Shown here: positions 1-11,900 of the stretch, piece by piece | How the letters are laid out: every line of letters begins with the position of its first letter | Numbering within the stretch: the first letter of the stretch is position 1 | Assembly (NCBI GenBank): GCA_035048485.1 | Contig: CM068586.1 | Location: forward strand, 50,060,433 to 50,124,432 | Direction of reading: 5' to 3' | DNA: 64,000 nt | From: Pteria penguin | Lineage: Eukaryota > Mollusca > Bivalvia > Pterioida > Pteriidae | Notes under the pieces: model-generated | What the model was told of the DNA's origin: nothing | The model's database searches: none | The model's input: only the letters and a program-made list of their open reading frames with translations | Translations under genes and position numbers: made by a program

Positions 1-240
1 GAGCTGTCAGAAGAGTTCACCGGTGGCAACCAAATTTAAATTCAGAAAGTTTTTTGTACATAGGTCCGACTTTAAGGTCAAATTAACAAAGTCCAAAAGT
101 TTGGTACCAAATGAAAGGTCTTAGCACAAGGAATACACTTATAGAGTATGAAATCCCTATCTCTTGCTGTTCACAATTATGACCAAGGTCAAATTATTTG
201 TCTATGGACAACAGCAACAATGATGTCAGGCATATTACAA
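1..240 (+). repeat. AGGTCA-rich interspersed repeat (partial)
   Basis: Diverged sequence with repeated AAGGTCAAA words. It resembles the longer copy near the right end of the window in the same orientation (shared order: AAGGTCAAATT, then ACCAAATGAAA, then GAAATCCCTAT-like text). No open reading frame of note. It is cut by the window edge. Confidence 0.5.
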
Positions 241-960
241 TAGCTCTCAAGACTTTCATCACAGCGAGCTAAAAATTGCTACATAAAATCCATGTTTGCT
301 GGTTCAATGAGCACAAGATGGAGTAAACAAGTCGCAGGCTCATTTAAGCAACAGATGTGGATTTTGCATGGAGATTTTACTTTCTGCTCTGCTTTATAAA
401 GGCCATGTGGCAGAAAATTTGACATCAGGTGTTTCTTGATATTTATTGATTAATAATTTAAATTTGACCTCCATTATCATGATATGGCAACCTGACAAAA
501 GTGTTTATTTTTTCAGCTTGATGTAAACTTTATCACATGAAAATAGAGAAATCTGCCATTTGTTTTTTTAGATATCTAATATTTTGTTACTGTATCATTT
601 CTTTACTTTTTAATACAATTCGATATCTGATTCCATAAATCATATCTCCGAGACTGTATGATCTCAGACTTTTTTCACCCTGCAAGATCATGAGTTTGAG
701 TAAGTGGTCATTTTGCTTTTCCTGCACAGCACCATACTCTTTTTGTCTGATCAGTCCTCTGACTTTCCGAAGGACCATCTCTCTGTCTGTCTGTCTGTCT
801 GTCTGTCACTGTACCAATTTAACAATAAGTGCAAGTGCAAGCAATACAAATGTTCCTTTGAAATACAAAAATAAGTTGAAAGTAGATATATCTTGACTAC
901 ATCTTGATAAGTAATAAAGATTCTAAGTAGTCCTCTAAAGGGAAGTTCGGTACATAAAAA
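241..960. other. Unassigned AT-rich sequence with a (TCTG)n run
   Basis: No gene or recognisable repeat seen except a short TCTG microsatellite at about 779-806. The small ORFs on both strands lack splice context or domain motifs. Confidence 0.5.
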
Positions 961-1208
961 GTAAAAGAACACAAACACTCAATATTGCAAATTATCGCCC
1001 TCATGACCTCTATCAAGCAATTGAAGAGATGACAAATATAAAGCTATATAAAATCCATGTCTATGTTTCAAAAATACATTAGCTTCTCAATGCATTTTTG
1101 AAACCTAGACATGGATTTAGCATAGCATTATATTTTTCGTCTCTTGAATTACTTGATAAAGGTTGTGAGGCCGAAAATTTGCAATATTGAGTGTTTGTGT
1201 TCTTTTAC
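961..1208. repeat. Fold-back (inverted repeat) element
   Basis: The left end (GTAAAAGAACACAAACACTC) is the reverse complement of the right end (GAGTGTTTGTGTTCTTTTAC), and the arms pair imperfectly to a centre near 1085. The right arm has CTTGATAAAGG followed by GGCCGAAAAT, a layout seen in two other fold-backs in the window. No coding capacity. Confidence 0.75.
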
Positions 1209-1234
1209 ATTTTGATAGTTATGTATTTGTTGTA

Positions 1235-1734
1235 NNNNNNNNNNNNNNNNNNNNNNNNNNNNNNNNNNNNNNNNNNNNNNNNNNNNNNNNNNNNNNNNNN
1301 NNNNNNNNNNNNNNNNNNNNNNNNNNNNNNNNNNNNNNNNNNNNNNNNNNNNNNNNNNNNNNNNNNNNNNNNNNNNNNNNNNNNNNNNNNNNNNNNNNNN
1401 NNNNNNNNNNNNNNNNNNNNNNNNNNNNNNNNNNNNNNNNNNNNNNNNNNNNNNNNNNNNNNNNNNNNNNNNNNNNNNNNNNNNNNNNNNNNNNNNNNNN
1501 NNNNNNNNNNNNNNNNNNNNNNNNNNNNNNNNNNNNNNNNNNNNNNNNNNNNNNNNNNNNNNNNNNNNNNNNNNNNNNNNNNNNNNNNNNNNNNNNNNNN
1601 NNNNNNNNNNNNNNNNNNNNNNNNNNNNNNNNNNNNNNNNNNNNNNNNNNNNNNNNNNNNNNNNNNNNNNNNNNNNNNNNNNNNNNNNNNNNNNNNNNNN
1701 NNNNNNNNNNNNNNNNNNNNNNNNNNNNNNNNNN
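1235..1734. other. Assembly gap (500 N)
   Basis: A run of exactly 500 N, the usual convention for a gap of unknown size. Reading frames running through it are meaningless. Confidence 0.99.
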
Positions 1735-2088
1735 TATTCAATATTCAAAAAGTACAATTCGCTGATGAGTTCTAAATCAAGTGTTTTCAGAAATGTCTGA
1801 GCATATGAAATTATATCAGACATTAAGAAGTTGTAAATAAGAAAATAAAATGAAATTTGTTGGGCACTTTTTAAATTCTTTCTTAGATCATGTAATTGAT
1901 AATTAACAATCAAAACAATTAACAAAAAATTAATTTTTTCTCAATTTTCTGAAATTATTTATGATCACAGCATAAGAATGTGATTTAGAGCTTGTGAATG
2001 TTTTCAGAGCTTGTCAAATAATATGAACTTATGATTTTATTTCTGTATTTTTTAATTTGTTTCTGTATATGTATTTATGAAATTGTTT
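1735..2088. other. Unassigned AT-rich sequence
   Basis: No gene, RNA or repeat recognised. Confidence 0.5.
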
Positions 2089-2260
2089 CCCAGCTGATTG
2101 GGGACAGGCATGTTGTAGTGTTCAAGTGTTTGGTTTGTGGTGTATACAATCTGGGTTCGATTCCCGGATTGTGCCATTATTTACAAGAGGTTGGTTATCT
2201 CCTGCTTCCATGTTGAGACATAGCGTAACTGAAACATTGTTGAATGTGACGTCAGACCCT
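2089..2260 (+). mobile_element. SINE-B, diverged copy
   Basis: A tRNA-like head with a box B (GGGTTCGATTCCC) is followed by the family body 'GTTGGTTA-CTCC-GCTTCCATGT' and a tail ending TGTTGAATGTGACGT. Better preserved copies lie near 27280, 31104 and 34247. Box A is degraded, so this is an old insertion. Confidence 0.7.
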
Positions 2261-2600
2261 AATCAAATAACTAATCTGATTGATCAGTTGCTTCTGTGCT
2301 TGTGAAAATTTTGTGAAAAATTTAGAGTTGTTTCTGAGCCTATCAAAGTTGATATGAGTTTATATAATTATTTCTGAGCTTACTGGATAGTTTCCTTGCT
2401 TATTAACTTTCCAAGTGTGCGAAGGAAAGATGCCATATAAGGCCTCCATCGACTGCACAGAATGTCGTATGATTTATTGAGATTATAATATATTGTATGA
2501 CTTGCTGATATTACTGTATGATTCGTTTCCTAAATAAACATTTATTTGTTGTTTATATGAGTACTCAATGTATAACATTAGCCTTTTTGTTAAGACTCAT

Positions 2601-2800
2601 GTGCAGATCCAGAAGGGTGGGCCAGGGGTCTGGACTCACCCTGAGATTTGGCAAAAATTAATTTTTATGTTATTTTTCGATGTAGAATAAGTAATTTTAC
2701 AAACAATAACATGATTGTACCCGCCTTCCAGAAAATTTCATTGGGGATAGACACACACCCCCACCCACCCGTCAGATCCACAAAATTTGTGGATCTGCAC
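2601..2800. mobile_element. Small element with terminal inverted repeats
   Basis: Ends are GTGCAGATCC and GGATCTGCAC, a perfect 10-bp inverted pair, enclosing about 180 bp of non-coding DNA with C-rich sequence near the right end. Related in style to the CAGTGGCGGATCC elements elsewhere in the window. Non-autonomous; no transposase. Confidence 0.55.
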
Positions 2801-3344
2801 CTGAGACTGGAACCAGTGTAGCTCTATCAGTAGTGTGATTGGCTCTTGACTCAAAGGTCCCTATAGGGTAGTACTTCGCGTTGGTTCTTAAGGTTTTGTG
2901 TATGCGACGAAATAGACAAGTCGATGAGATGTTTTTATCTTTAATGAAACCTTCAAGACAGCAAGGCGATGGTGGCTTCGTGTGCTATGAAAGGGAAGTC
3001 TAGGCATTACCGATGGTCGAAATCAAGTCTAAGTCTAAAATAATTAGATTTCCCGTCGCCGATGTACAATTATACCCAGATTCCCCATAAGTCAAATCTT
3101 ACTATTATCACTGTCATACTCCACGAAGCCACCTGGTGCAACAAATGTTTATATATCAAGAATAATCGACATATAATACTAGTAATACATTCTATCATAA
3201 TAGAGTCTATTGACCATGAGATGGTTAACAGTTCGCATCAAAGTTAAATAATAGAGTTACTCGGTCACACTGACCACTATATGTACACAGCTTTCGGTAG
3301 ATCAGTGGGTGGATCCAGGGGTGGGGTTCCTTAAGTAACGACGA
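2801..3344. other. Unassigned; possible tRNA-like SINE fragment
   Basis: Near 2820-2870 a stretch (TAGCTCTATCAGTAGTGTGA, then GGCTCTTGACTCAAAGGTCC) resembles a SINE-A head. Nothing else is recognised. Confidence 0.35.
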
Positions 3345-3995
3345 TCTACAGGTAGCGTATCCATAGGTAGCGTAGTAACCCGCTTCCTTACATCCCGAGT
3401 TTAAGTCCATTACTGGTACATCGGTATTCTGACTTAGGATTGAGACCATATAAACCATAGTCCCATGTTTTGGTACACGTGGACCAGAAAAGATCCCTCA
3501 CTGCTTCAGGTGGGTCCGCTGATCCCTCACTGCTTCAGGTGGTTCCGCTGATCCCTCATACTTCGGATGGGTCTGTTGATCCCTCACTGCTTCGGATGGG
3601 TCCGCTGATCCCTCACTGCTTCAGGTGGTTCCGCTGATCCCTCACTGCTTCAGGTGGGTCCGCTGATCCCTCGCTGCTTCAGGTGGGTCCGCTGATCCCT
3701 CACTGCTTCAGGTGGGTTTGCTGATCCCTCACTGCTTCAGGTGGGTCTGCTGATCCATCACTGCTTCAGGTGGGTCCGCTGATCCCTCACTGCTTCAGGT
3801 GGGTCTGCTGATCCATCACTGCTTCAGGTGGGTCTGCTGATCCATCACTGCTTCAGGTGGGTCCGCTTATCCCTCATTACTTCGGGTTGGTCCGTTGATC
3901 CCTCACTGCTTTGGGAAGGTCCGCTGCATTGGTCTAAATTTCTGTGCATTACATCGGGCACATTCGGTCACCATATTTTTAAGTGCAGTAATCTT
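3345..3995 (+). mobile_element. SINE-A copy with internal 29-bp expansion
   Basis: The flanks of the minisatellite align in order to the full SINE-A at 52025: a degraded box B, the AGACCATATAAACC equivalent of GAGACAGTAAAAACC, and GATCCCTCACTGCTTC. After the array come the GGTCTAAATTTCTGTGCATT and GTCACCATAT segments and a decayed tail. A normal copy is about 275 bp; here one internal segment has been amplified to roughly 430 bp. Confidence 0.75.
3492..3926 (+). repeat. 29-bp minisatellite born inside a SINE
   Basis: About 15 tandem copies of GATCCCTCACTGCTTCAGG plus TGGGTCCGCT. The same words occur once in the intact SINE-A (GATCCCTCACTGCTTCGGG, then TGGGTCCGTTG). Copies differ at a few positions such as CAGGTGGGT/CGGATGGGT. 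Confidence 0.9.
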
Positions 3996-4034
3996 GGCAT
4001 GACGAAAAACAAGAATCAAAGGAAAAGTCTATTG

Positions 4035-4500
4035 GACGAATCAGTGAAAATCGAGGTTCTTTGTCATGGTAACCCATGAAAACCGAGGTTGTGGCATGGT
4101 AAACAGTAAAAACGGAGGTTCTGTACCATGGTAAAGAATAGACACAGAGGCTCGGTGTCATGTTAAACAGTGAAAACCAAGGTTCCTTGTCATGTTAAAC
4201 AGTGAAAACTGAGGTTCTCTGCCATGGTAAGCAGTGAAAACCGAGATTCTGTCATGGTAAACAGTAAAAATCGAGGTTCTATGTCATGGTAAACAGTAAA
4301 AACTGAGGTTCTGTCATGGAAAAGGTGGAAACCGAGGTTCTGTGGCATGGTATACAATGAAACCCACATTTTTGTGGTGTAGTAAACTGAAAACCGAGGT
4401 CCTGTGTCATATTAAACAATGAAAACCGAGGTTCTGTCTCATGGTATATATAGCACGTGAAAAATGCCTCGCTGCTTGGGATTGGTCCATGGTGTGAAGA
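4035..4500 (+). mobile_element. Second SINE-A fragment with internal 32-bp expansion
   Basis: About 12 copies of AAAACCGAGGTTCTGTGTCA plus TGGTAAACAGTG, matching the single SINE-A segment CAGTAAAAACCGAGGCCCCG plus TGTCGTGGTATG. The array ends in the next SINE segment (AGCACGTG, then GCCTCGCTGCTTGGG, then TGGTCC), so it is an expansion of the SINE segment immediately 5' of the one amplified just upstream. Confidence 0.8.
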
Positions 4501-5375
4501 TAAACAAGGTACAGTGATACGACAGGGATTTTGGAAAATACTTCATACCAGCTGACTTCATAAAAATCCACTCACTTACAATAACTGCTATAAGATGTTT
4601 CAGATTTTTAAAAACCTGACATGTCCGGGGGGGGGGGTGTTTAAATTATACTTCTAAGTATGGGAATGACACATGCTAGAATCCACCGGTGGTGGTAGTA
4701 TCGCAAAGTGTTACTTACGGAGTGTGACTGTGTCAATTGTTCCATAATATTGCTGTTATTTGGATGATGATGATGGCACTTTGTGCCATAACAAAGTTAA
4801 ATTGTAAAGGGGGGGGGGGGGGGGGCGTAAGTATTTACATGTCTGTCCGTCCATGTTTGCTTGGTACATCTCTGGATGGTAGCTCGAATCATTCTACCTA
4901 TGATGATGATAAACTGTATCATGTTTACCAATGTTCTTCGGATGACCTCTGGATTTTAGAGGTGGATAGGACAAATATCAATGCAAGATTACCTAAGACG
5001 ATAATCACAAAAAATATCTCGATTTTGAAACGGATAGAAAAGATCAATATATGATGACTGTTCACGAAAAACTGTTTTCTGGACTGCAACTTAATTGTCT
5101 GGCCTAGGATGATTATGCTTTACATAACATATGTCCGAGACCTTAGAAAGGTCTCCATATTTTAGTAGATGGTTTAAAGGTCAGGGTTACATAGCAGTTA
5201 ATTGAAATAGGATTCTGAACAGTAATTCTATTGCCTTATGACTTCAATCGCCTATTTGCCCGTCCTGAAGAAGGTAAGTATTACTTTTGAAGTGAGTCAA
5301 ATATCAAAACATTATGCCGACTAAAATGAATTTCCTGACTCAAACTGCAAGCTTAGAAATATGTTCCTAAATTAG
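4501..5375. other. Unassigned, with poly-G tracts
   Basis: No gene recognised. Contains a 17-G run at 4809-4825 and a shorter one near 4628. The 105-residue ORF across the first run is translated poly-G and is not supported. Confidence 0.5.
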
Positions 5376-5452
5376 GGGCTTTTCGTCCCATCTGGGCCCG
5401 ACGCCATAATTATGGGCTTTTCGTCCCATCTGGATCCGACGCTGAAATTATA
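5376..5452 (+). repeat. Two-copy 38-bp tandem repeat
   Basis: GGGCTTTTCGTCCCATCTGG occurs twice, each followed by a CCGACGC word. Confidence 0.75.
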
Positions 5453-5467
5453 AACTGAGAAAATACT

Positions 5468-5932
5468 TACTGTCCGCGCCACTCACTCTGGAAACTGGAA
5501 AATCTGGATTTTCAGTTATTCTTTTTCAGAATAATTTCAAAAAGGCAAAACCATTTGATAGATCTTGTATAGTCGTAACTTTTGGTGTATGCTGTATGTT
5601 TATATGAAGAAGTGTTCATATTTATAGAAAAAAAGATCAATTTTAGATAGGGCGATTTCCATGTTAAATTTTGACGTGACGTCGCCAAGTTTCCCATAGA
5701 CTCAATGTTAAACATCGGCGACGTCAGGTCAAAATTAACATAGAAAACGCCCTATCTAAAATGATTTTCCATATAAAATACGAATGCTTCTTCGTAGAAA
5801 CATATAACATACACCAAAAGTTACGACTAAACAAGATCTGTCGATTGATATTAATTTTGTTAAAACTATCTTAAAGATAAATAAGTGAAAATCCTGATTT
5901 TTCGGTTTACAAAGTGAGTGGCGCGGCCAGTA
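5468..5932. mobile_element. Palindromic TA-flanked element, copy 1
   Basis: The arms are near-complete reverse complements: TACTGTCCGCGCCACTCA at the left, TGAGTGGCGCGGCCAGTA at the right. They meet at a centre near 5705 with GACGTGACGTCGCC and GGCGACGTCAGGTC. TA at both outer edges fits a TA target duplication, as in Tc1/mariner-type MITEs. About 465 bp, no transposase. A second copy lies at 54457. Confidence 0.88.
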
Positions 5933-6180
5933 AGTCATAATTTCAAATTCTGTTCAACAATGAATTAATAAATAGAATTAAGCCATTCTGTATGACAGTT
6001 TATTTGAACGTTTAATAATAGAATAAATAATCGTCTTCAGTATTTCCTCAGTTTATGGCGCCGAACACTGAGATCATACCACATTACCATATCAGCAAAA
6101 TGCTGAGGTGTTAAAACACGGCTTCCGTCAGTTATCAGGCAACGTGACACATTTATTTATCTTATATTTATTTATCTATC

Positions 6181-6198
6181 ATTATTATTTTATTATTA

Positions 6199-6230
<32 letters not shown>

Positions 6231-6237
6231 GTTATTA

Positions 6238-6285
<48 letters not shown>

Positions 6286-6345
6286 AATAATATTAATATC
6301 ATCATCATCATCATCATCATTATTATTATTATCATTATTATCATT

Positions 6346-6398
<53 letters not shown>

Positions 6399-6425
6399 TT
6401 ATTATTTTTATTATTATTATTCTTA

Positions 6426-6473
<48 letters not shown>

Positions 6474-6556
6474 GCTGTTGTTGTTATTATTATTATTATT
6501 ATCATTATTATTATTGTTGTTGTTGTTGTTATTATTATTATTATTATTATTATTTT
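6181..6556 (+). repeat. (ATT)n microsatellite with ATC/GTT interruptions
   Basis: About 375 bp of trinucleotide repeat. It produces long poly-Leu/poly-Ile frames on both strands that are artefacts. Confidence 0.95.
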
Positions 6557-7332
6557 CCGAGGTATTCAATTTTTTTTTTTTTTTGCTATAAGATTTACTA
6601 TAGATACATAAAAGTCCTCAAAGGTAATTCAGTGATGCAGAAGGGAGACGATAATGAAAGGAGGGATGAATCTTAACTGTCTAAAAAGAACCTTGTATAA
6701 ATCGCGTATTATTGTAGCACCTAACATAGGTACATTAGAAACTGTTTGAAATTCAAGACGAAGACTCAGCATGATTATGTTTATTGAATGAAATGATGTA
6801 ATTTATGCGGGTCTATTCATATGTAAGTCATTCTTAAATTTAGAGGATATAAAGCTGCACTTTCATCATGAAAAGAAAAATCAGCATTTAAACAGGACGG
6901 GAACCTTAAGAACTCTTGCATTAATGAATGAAAACACTCCAAAAAGGAAGTCTCCTTGATTTACGTAATCGTGCAAAAAGATCAATATCGGGAAATTAAC
7001 TCTAAAGATAATAGATCTGAACTATGTGATAGAAAGTGCGTACTCCAGTCATGGGAGAGAGAGGAAATGTGTATTAAATGTACCCGAATCAGTGGCAGAA
7101 AAACGCTTTAACAATTTTTAAGTAACAAATGATCTGTCAGGTTCATACAATAGCCTCTAATTTAAGCTTAATTATTACCTAGGGTATACTTTAGTAAATG
7201 CAGGCCAAGGGCAGCATACACACATCTCATGTCATGCATGGAAACAAGAATTAAATCTTCGTTTCCCATACGTCGATGCCGATTCTGTCGCTGCCCTCAT
7301 ATTTTTTGTTTATTAAAAAAAGAATATAGTAG

Positions 7333-7336
<4 letters not shown>
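6557..7336. other. Unassigned AT-rich sequence
   Basis: No gene, RNA or repeat recognised. Confidence 0.5.

Positions 7337-7378
<42 letters not shown>
7337..7378 (+). repeat. (TAA)n microsatellite
   Basis: About 14 TAA units followed by a short TATATA stretch. Confidence 0.95.
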
Positions 7379-7380
<2 letters not shown>

Positions 7381-7599
7381 ATATATATGATATTTATATA
7401 CAGGTATAAACCGGTTTTAAGCATTTCAAGGGCCTCTTTTTCACTTTCCCCATGAAAATTGAAAGTACTGACCAGTCACAATTATAATGGCGTCACGTGA
7501 CCAATGCGTTTTTCTTCGTTTTTTTAAATATGAAATTTGACCTACATGTTCGCTGCGCGTACAACCGAAGCAGTAATGTATTTTTAACATTTTTTTACA

Positions 7600-7718
7600 C
7601 CGTAGGACCTCGGGATTTTGCCATCCAAACTAAAGAACAACATATCGACGACTCTCGTAGGACATTCCAACCCAGGACCTGAGCCGAACGCCCCAACCAC
7701 TAAGCCAATGGGGATCAA
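7600..7718 (-). mobile_element. SINE-A-like fragment
   Basis: On the minus strand a box A (TGGCTTAGTGG) is followed by GGTCCTGGGTTGGAATGTCC. Then come diverged SINE-A body words (GTTCTTTAGTTTGGATG, CCGAGGTCCTACGG) corresponding to GTCTTTCGGATGAGA and CCGAGGCCCCGTG. Old copy; no tail recognised. Confidence 0.5.
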
Positions 7719-8980
7719 CAGACACAAGAAACAAATTATTCCTGTTTTGACCTTAACTGTATATAAATATTGCCACTGCACTGATCGACATACATCCGGG
7801 ACATTTATCGGCTGGTAGACTTCTGAATGACAAGCACACTCCTTTGAATGATGGCTGAGTGTTACATAACCAAGACATTCTGGTATCGTGTTACTGACTC
7901 GGTGATGCCTCGTAATTCATCCAATGTTTGGTTTACCTACCCACTCCATGTTATTTGATTTACCACACATGTCCATGGGAAACGATTTTGATTTGAAATT
8001 CTTTTTTCTATACAAGGCTACCGAGGTAATTATATCCTCATTGTTTGGAAGTGATACTACATCGTTTATACATGTATATGAATTCAATTTCAATAGTACC
8101 TGTGGAATACTTCGAAACTCAATCGACGAACGCAACATCTTTCTCAGCATCGTGAAGCTATAGATAAGTTTCATTAGCATAGAAATATATTGGAGTTATT
8201 TCCCTTGTGACAATTTGTCCGCCACCTTTGAGGTATATAATTAAATATTTGTTCATAAATCAACCAAATTATGTAGTTAATTTCTCTAAAGTAGGGATAA
8301 TTCCAATGGTTTTGCAATGCTGATGCAAATTCTGAGGTATTAGACAATGTAAAATAGCTTCTAAATAAGTGTAAATGTTAACAACTTTATGAAAAAAAAC
8401 TTAGTATGAATATGAGGCAAAAAATCATGTTTGACCACAAACATGGCCGACAACGGGAGGTAACTCCAACTACATTACGGCTAATGAAACCCATTTATAT
8501 AGGATTCATACCATACAAACTAGTCCATAGATGTCCCTGTCAACTTCATGGAAAATAGAGGTATGCATCAAGAAATAGATACTGGGCTATTAGTATTGCT
8601 CATCTCTCTACAATCAAGACAATCTCTCTGGTATCTGAAACAGGTCAACTTGGTCAACTATATAGTTCCTACAAATATTAGACTTGCATTGAGTAATTAA
8701 ATACCAACGTCTTTCTGATATTCATGTGCAATTCTCGGCAAGATTTATCAACAGTTATTAGGATTCTATGGGTACATACTGCGCTGCTCTTATTCAAATT
8801 CAAAATTAAACAAAGCCGACAACCCTAAGAAGGAAGAAGTTTGGCAGCAAGGAATTTAGAATCATTGATAATAATATACATATTAGATAATAGCATATCT
8901 AATACATAAAATTTCCTCTCCTGTCCAAATGGCGATTTCCCTATATTCCTGACGTATAAGACCAGTATTTCTCAGTTGGT
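7719..8980. other. Unassigned sequence
   Basis: No gene recognised. Overlapping small ORFs on both strands at 7917-8180 have no domain motif or convincing splice sites. Confidence 0.5.
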
Positions 8981-11900
8981 CGGATGTGGGACGTGGTAGA
9001 ATGGGTGAGTGTCTCCTGTCTGTATACTGCATACTGATGTGGGATGTAGCAGAATGGGTAAGTGTCTCCTGTCTGTATATTACATACTGATGTGGGACGT
9101 GGCAGAATGGGGGAGTGTCTCCTGCCTGTATACTACATACTGGTGTGGGATGTTGTATAATGGGTGAGTGTCTCCTGTATGTATACTACATACTGATGTG
9201 TGATGTAGCAGAATGGGTGAGTGTCTCCTGCCTGTATACTACATACTGATGTGTGATGTAGCAGAATGGGTGAGCGTCTCCTGTCTGTATACTACATACT
9301 GATGTGGGATGTGGCAGAATGGGTGAGTGTCTCCTGTCTGTATATTACATACTAATGTGGGATGTGGCAGAATGGGTGAGTGTCCCCTGTCGGTATCCTA
9401 CATACTGATGTGGGATGTGGCAGAATGGGTGAGTGTCTCCTGTCTGTATACTACATACTGATGTGGGATGTGGCAGAATGGGTGAGTGTCCCCTGTCGGC
9501 ATACTACATACTGATGTGGGATGTTGTAGAATGGGTGAGTGTCTCCTGTCTGTATACTACATACTGATGTGGGATGTGGTAGAATGGGTGAGTGTCTCCT
9601 GTCTGTATACTACATATTGATGTGGGATGTGGCAGAATGGGTGAGTGTCCCCTGTCTGTATACTACGTACTGTTGTGGGACGTGGCAGAATGGGTGAGTG
9701 TCTCCTGTCTGTATACTAAATACTGATGTGGGATGTGGTAGAATGGGTGAGTGTCTCCTGTCTGTATACTACATATTGATGTGGGATGTGGTAGAATGGG
9801 TGAATGTCTCCTGTCTGTATACTATATACTGATGTGGGATGTGGTAGAATGGGTGAGTGTCTCCTGTCTGTATACTACATATTGATGTGGGATGTGGCAG
9901 AATGGGTGAGTGTCTCCTGTCTGTATACTACATACTGATGTGGGATGTCGCAGAATGGGTGAGTGTCTCCTGTCTGTATACTACATACTGATGTGGGATG
10001 TGGCAGAATGGGTGAGTGTCCCCTGTCGGTATACTACATACTGATGTGGGATGTGGTAGAATGGGTGAGTGTCTCCTGTCTGTATACTACATACTGATGT
10101 GGGATGTGGTAGAATGGGTGAGTGTCTCCTGTCTGTATACTACATACTGATGTGGGATGTGGCAGAATGGGTGAGTGTCTCCTGTATGTATACTACATAC
10201 TGATGTGGGATGTGGCAGAATGGGTGAGTGTCTCCTGTCTGTATACTACACACTGATGTGGAATGTGGCAGAATGGGTGAGTGTCTCCTGTCTGTATACT
10301 ACATACTGATGTGGGATGTGGCAGAATGGGTGAATGTCTCCTGTCTGTATACTACATACTGATGTGGGATGTGGCAGAATGGGTGAGTGTCTCCTGTCTG
10401 TATACTACATACTGATGTGGGATGTGGCAGAATGGGTGAGTGTCTCCTGTCTCTATACTACATATTGATGTGGGATATGGCAGAATGGGTGAATGTCTCC
10501 TGTCTGTATACTACATACTGATGTGGGATGTGGCAGAATGGGTGAGTGTCCCCTGTCGGTATACTACATACTGATGTGAGATGTTGTAGAATGGGTGAGT
10601 GTCTCCTGTCTCTATACTACATACTGATGTGGGATGTGGCAGAATCGGTGAGTGTCTCCTGTCTGTATACTACATACTGATGTGGGATGTGGCAGAATGG
10701 GTGAGTGTCTCCTGTCTGTATACTACATACTGATGTGGGATGTGGCAGATTGGGTGAGTGTCTCCTTTCTGTATACTACACACTGATCTGGGATGTGGCA
10801 GAATGGGTGAGTGTCTCCTGTCGGTATACTACATATTAATGTGGGATGTTGTAGAATGGGTGAGTGTCTGCTGTCTGTATACTACATACTGATTTGGGAT
10901 GTGGCAGAATGGGTGAGTGTTTCCTGTCGGTATACTACATACTGATGTGGGATGTGGCAGAATGGGTGAGTGTCTCCTGTCTGTATACTACATACTGATG
11001 TGGGATGTGGCAGAATGGGTGAGTGTCTCCTGTCTGTATACTACATACTGATGTGGGATGTGGCAGAATGGGTGAGTGTCTCCTGTATGTATACTACATA
11101 CTGATGTGGGATGTGGCAGAATGGGTGAGTGTCTCCTGTCTGTATACTACATACTGATGTGGGATGTGGCAGAATGGGTGAGTGTCTCCTGTCTGTATAC
11201 TACATACTGATGTGGGATGTGGCAGAATGGGTGAGTGTCTCCTGTCTGTATACTACATACTGATGTGGGATGTGGCAGAATGGGTGAGTGTCTCCTGTCT
11301 GTATACTACATACTGATGTGGGATGTGGCAGAACGGGTGAGTGTCTCCTGTCTGTATACTACATACTGATGTGGGATGTGGCAGAATGGGTGAGTGTCCC
11401 CTGTCTGTATACTACATATTGATGTGGGATGTGGCAGAATGGGTGAATGTCTCCTGTCTGTATACTACATACTGATGTGGGATGTGGCAGAATGGGTGAG
11501 TGTCCCCTGTCGGTATACTACATACTGATGTGAGATGTTGTAGAATGGGTGAGTGTCTCCTGTCTCTATACTACATACTGATGTGGGATGTGGCAGAATG
11601 GGTGAGTGTTTCCTGTCTGTATACTACATACTGATGTGGGATGTGGCAGAATGGGTGAGTGTCTCCTGTCTGTATACTACATACTGATGTGGGATGTTGT
11701 AGATTGGGTGAGTGTCCCCTGTCGGTATACTACATACTGATGTGGGATGTTGTAGAATGGGTGAGTGTCTCCTGTCTCTATACTACATACTGATGTGGGA
11801 TGTGGCAGAATGGGTGAGTGTCCCCTGTCGGTATACTACATACTGATGTGGGATGTTGTAGAATGGGTGAGTGTCTCCTGTCTCTATACTACATACTGAT

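Noticed and set aside
1149..1925. Long ORFs on both strands
   Set aside because: They run through the 500-N gap; the translation is undefined.
6168..6591. Poly-Leu/poly-Ile ORFs
   Set aside because: Translation of an (ATT)n microsatellite.
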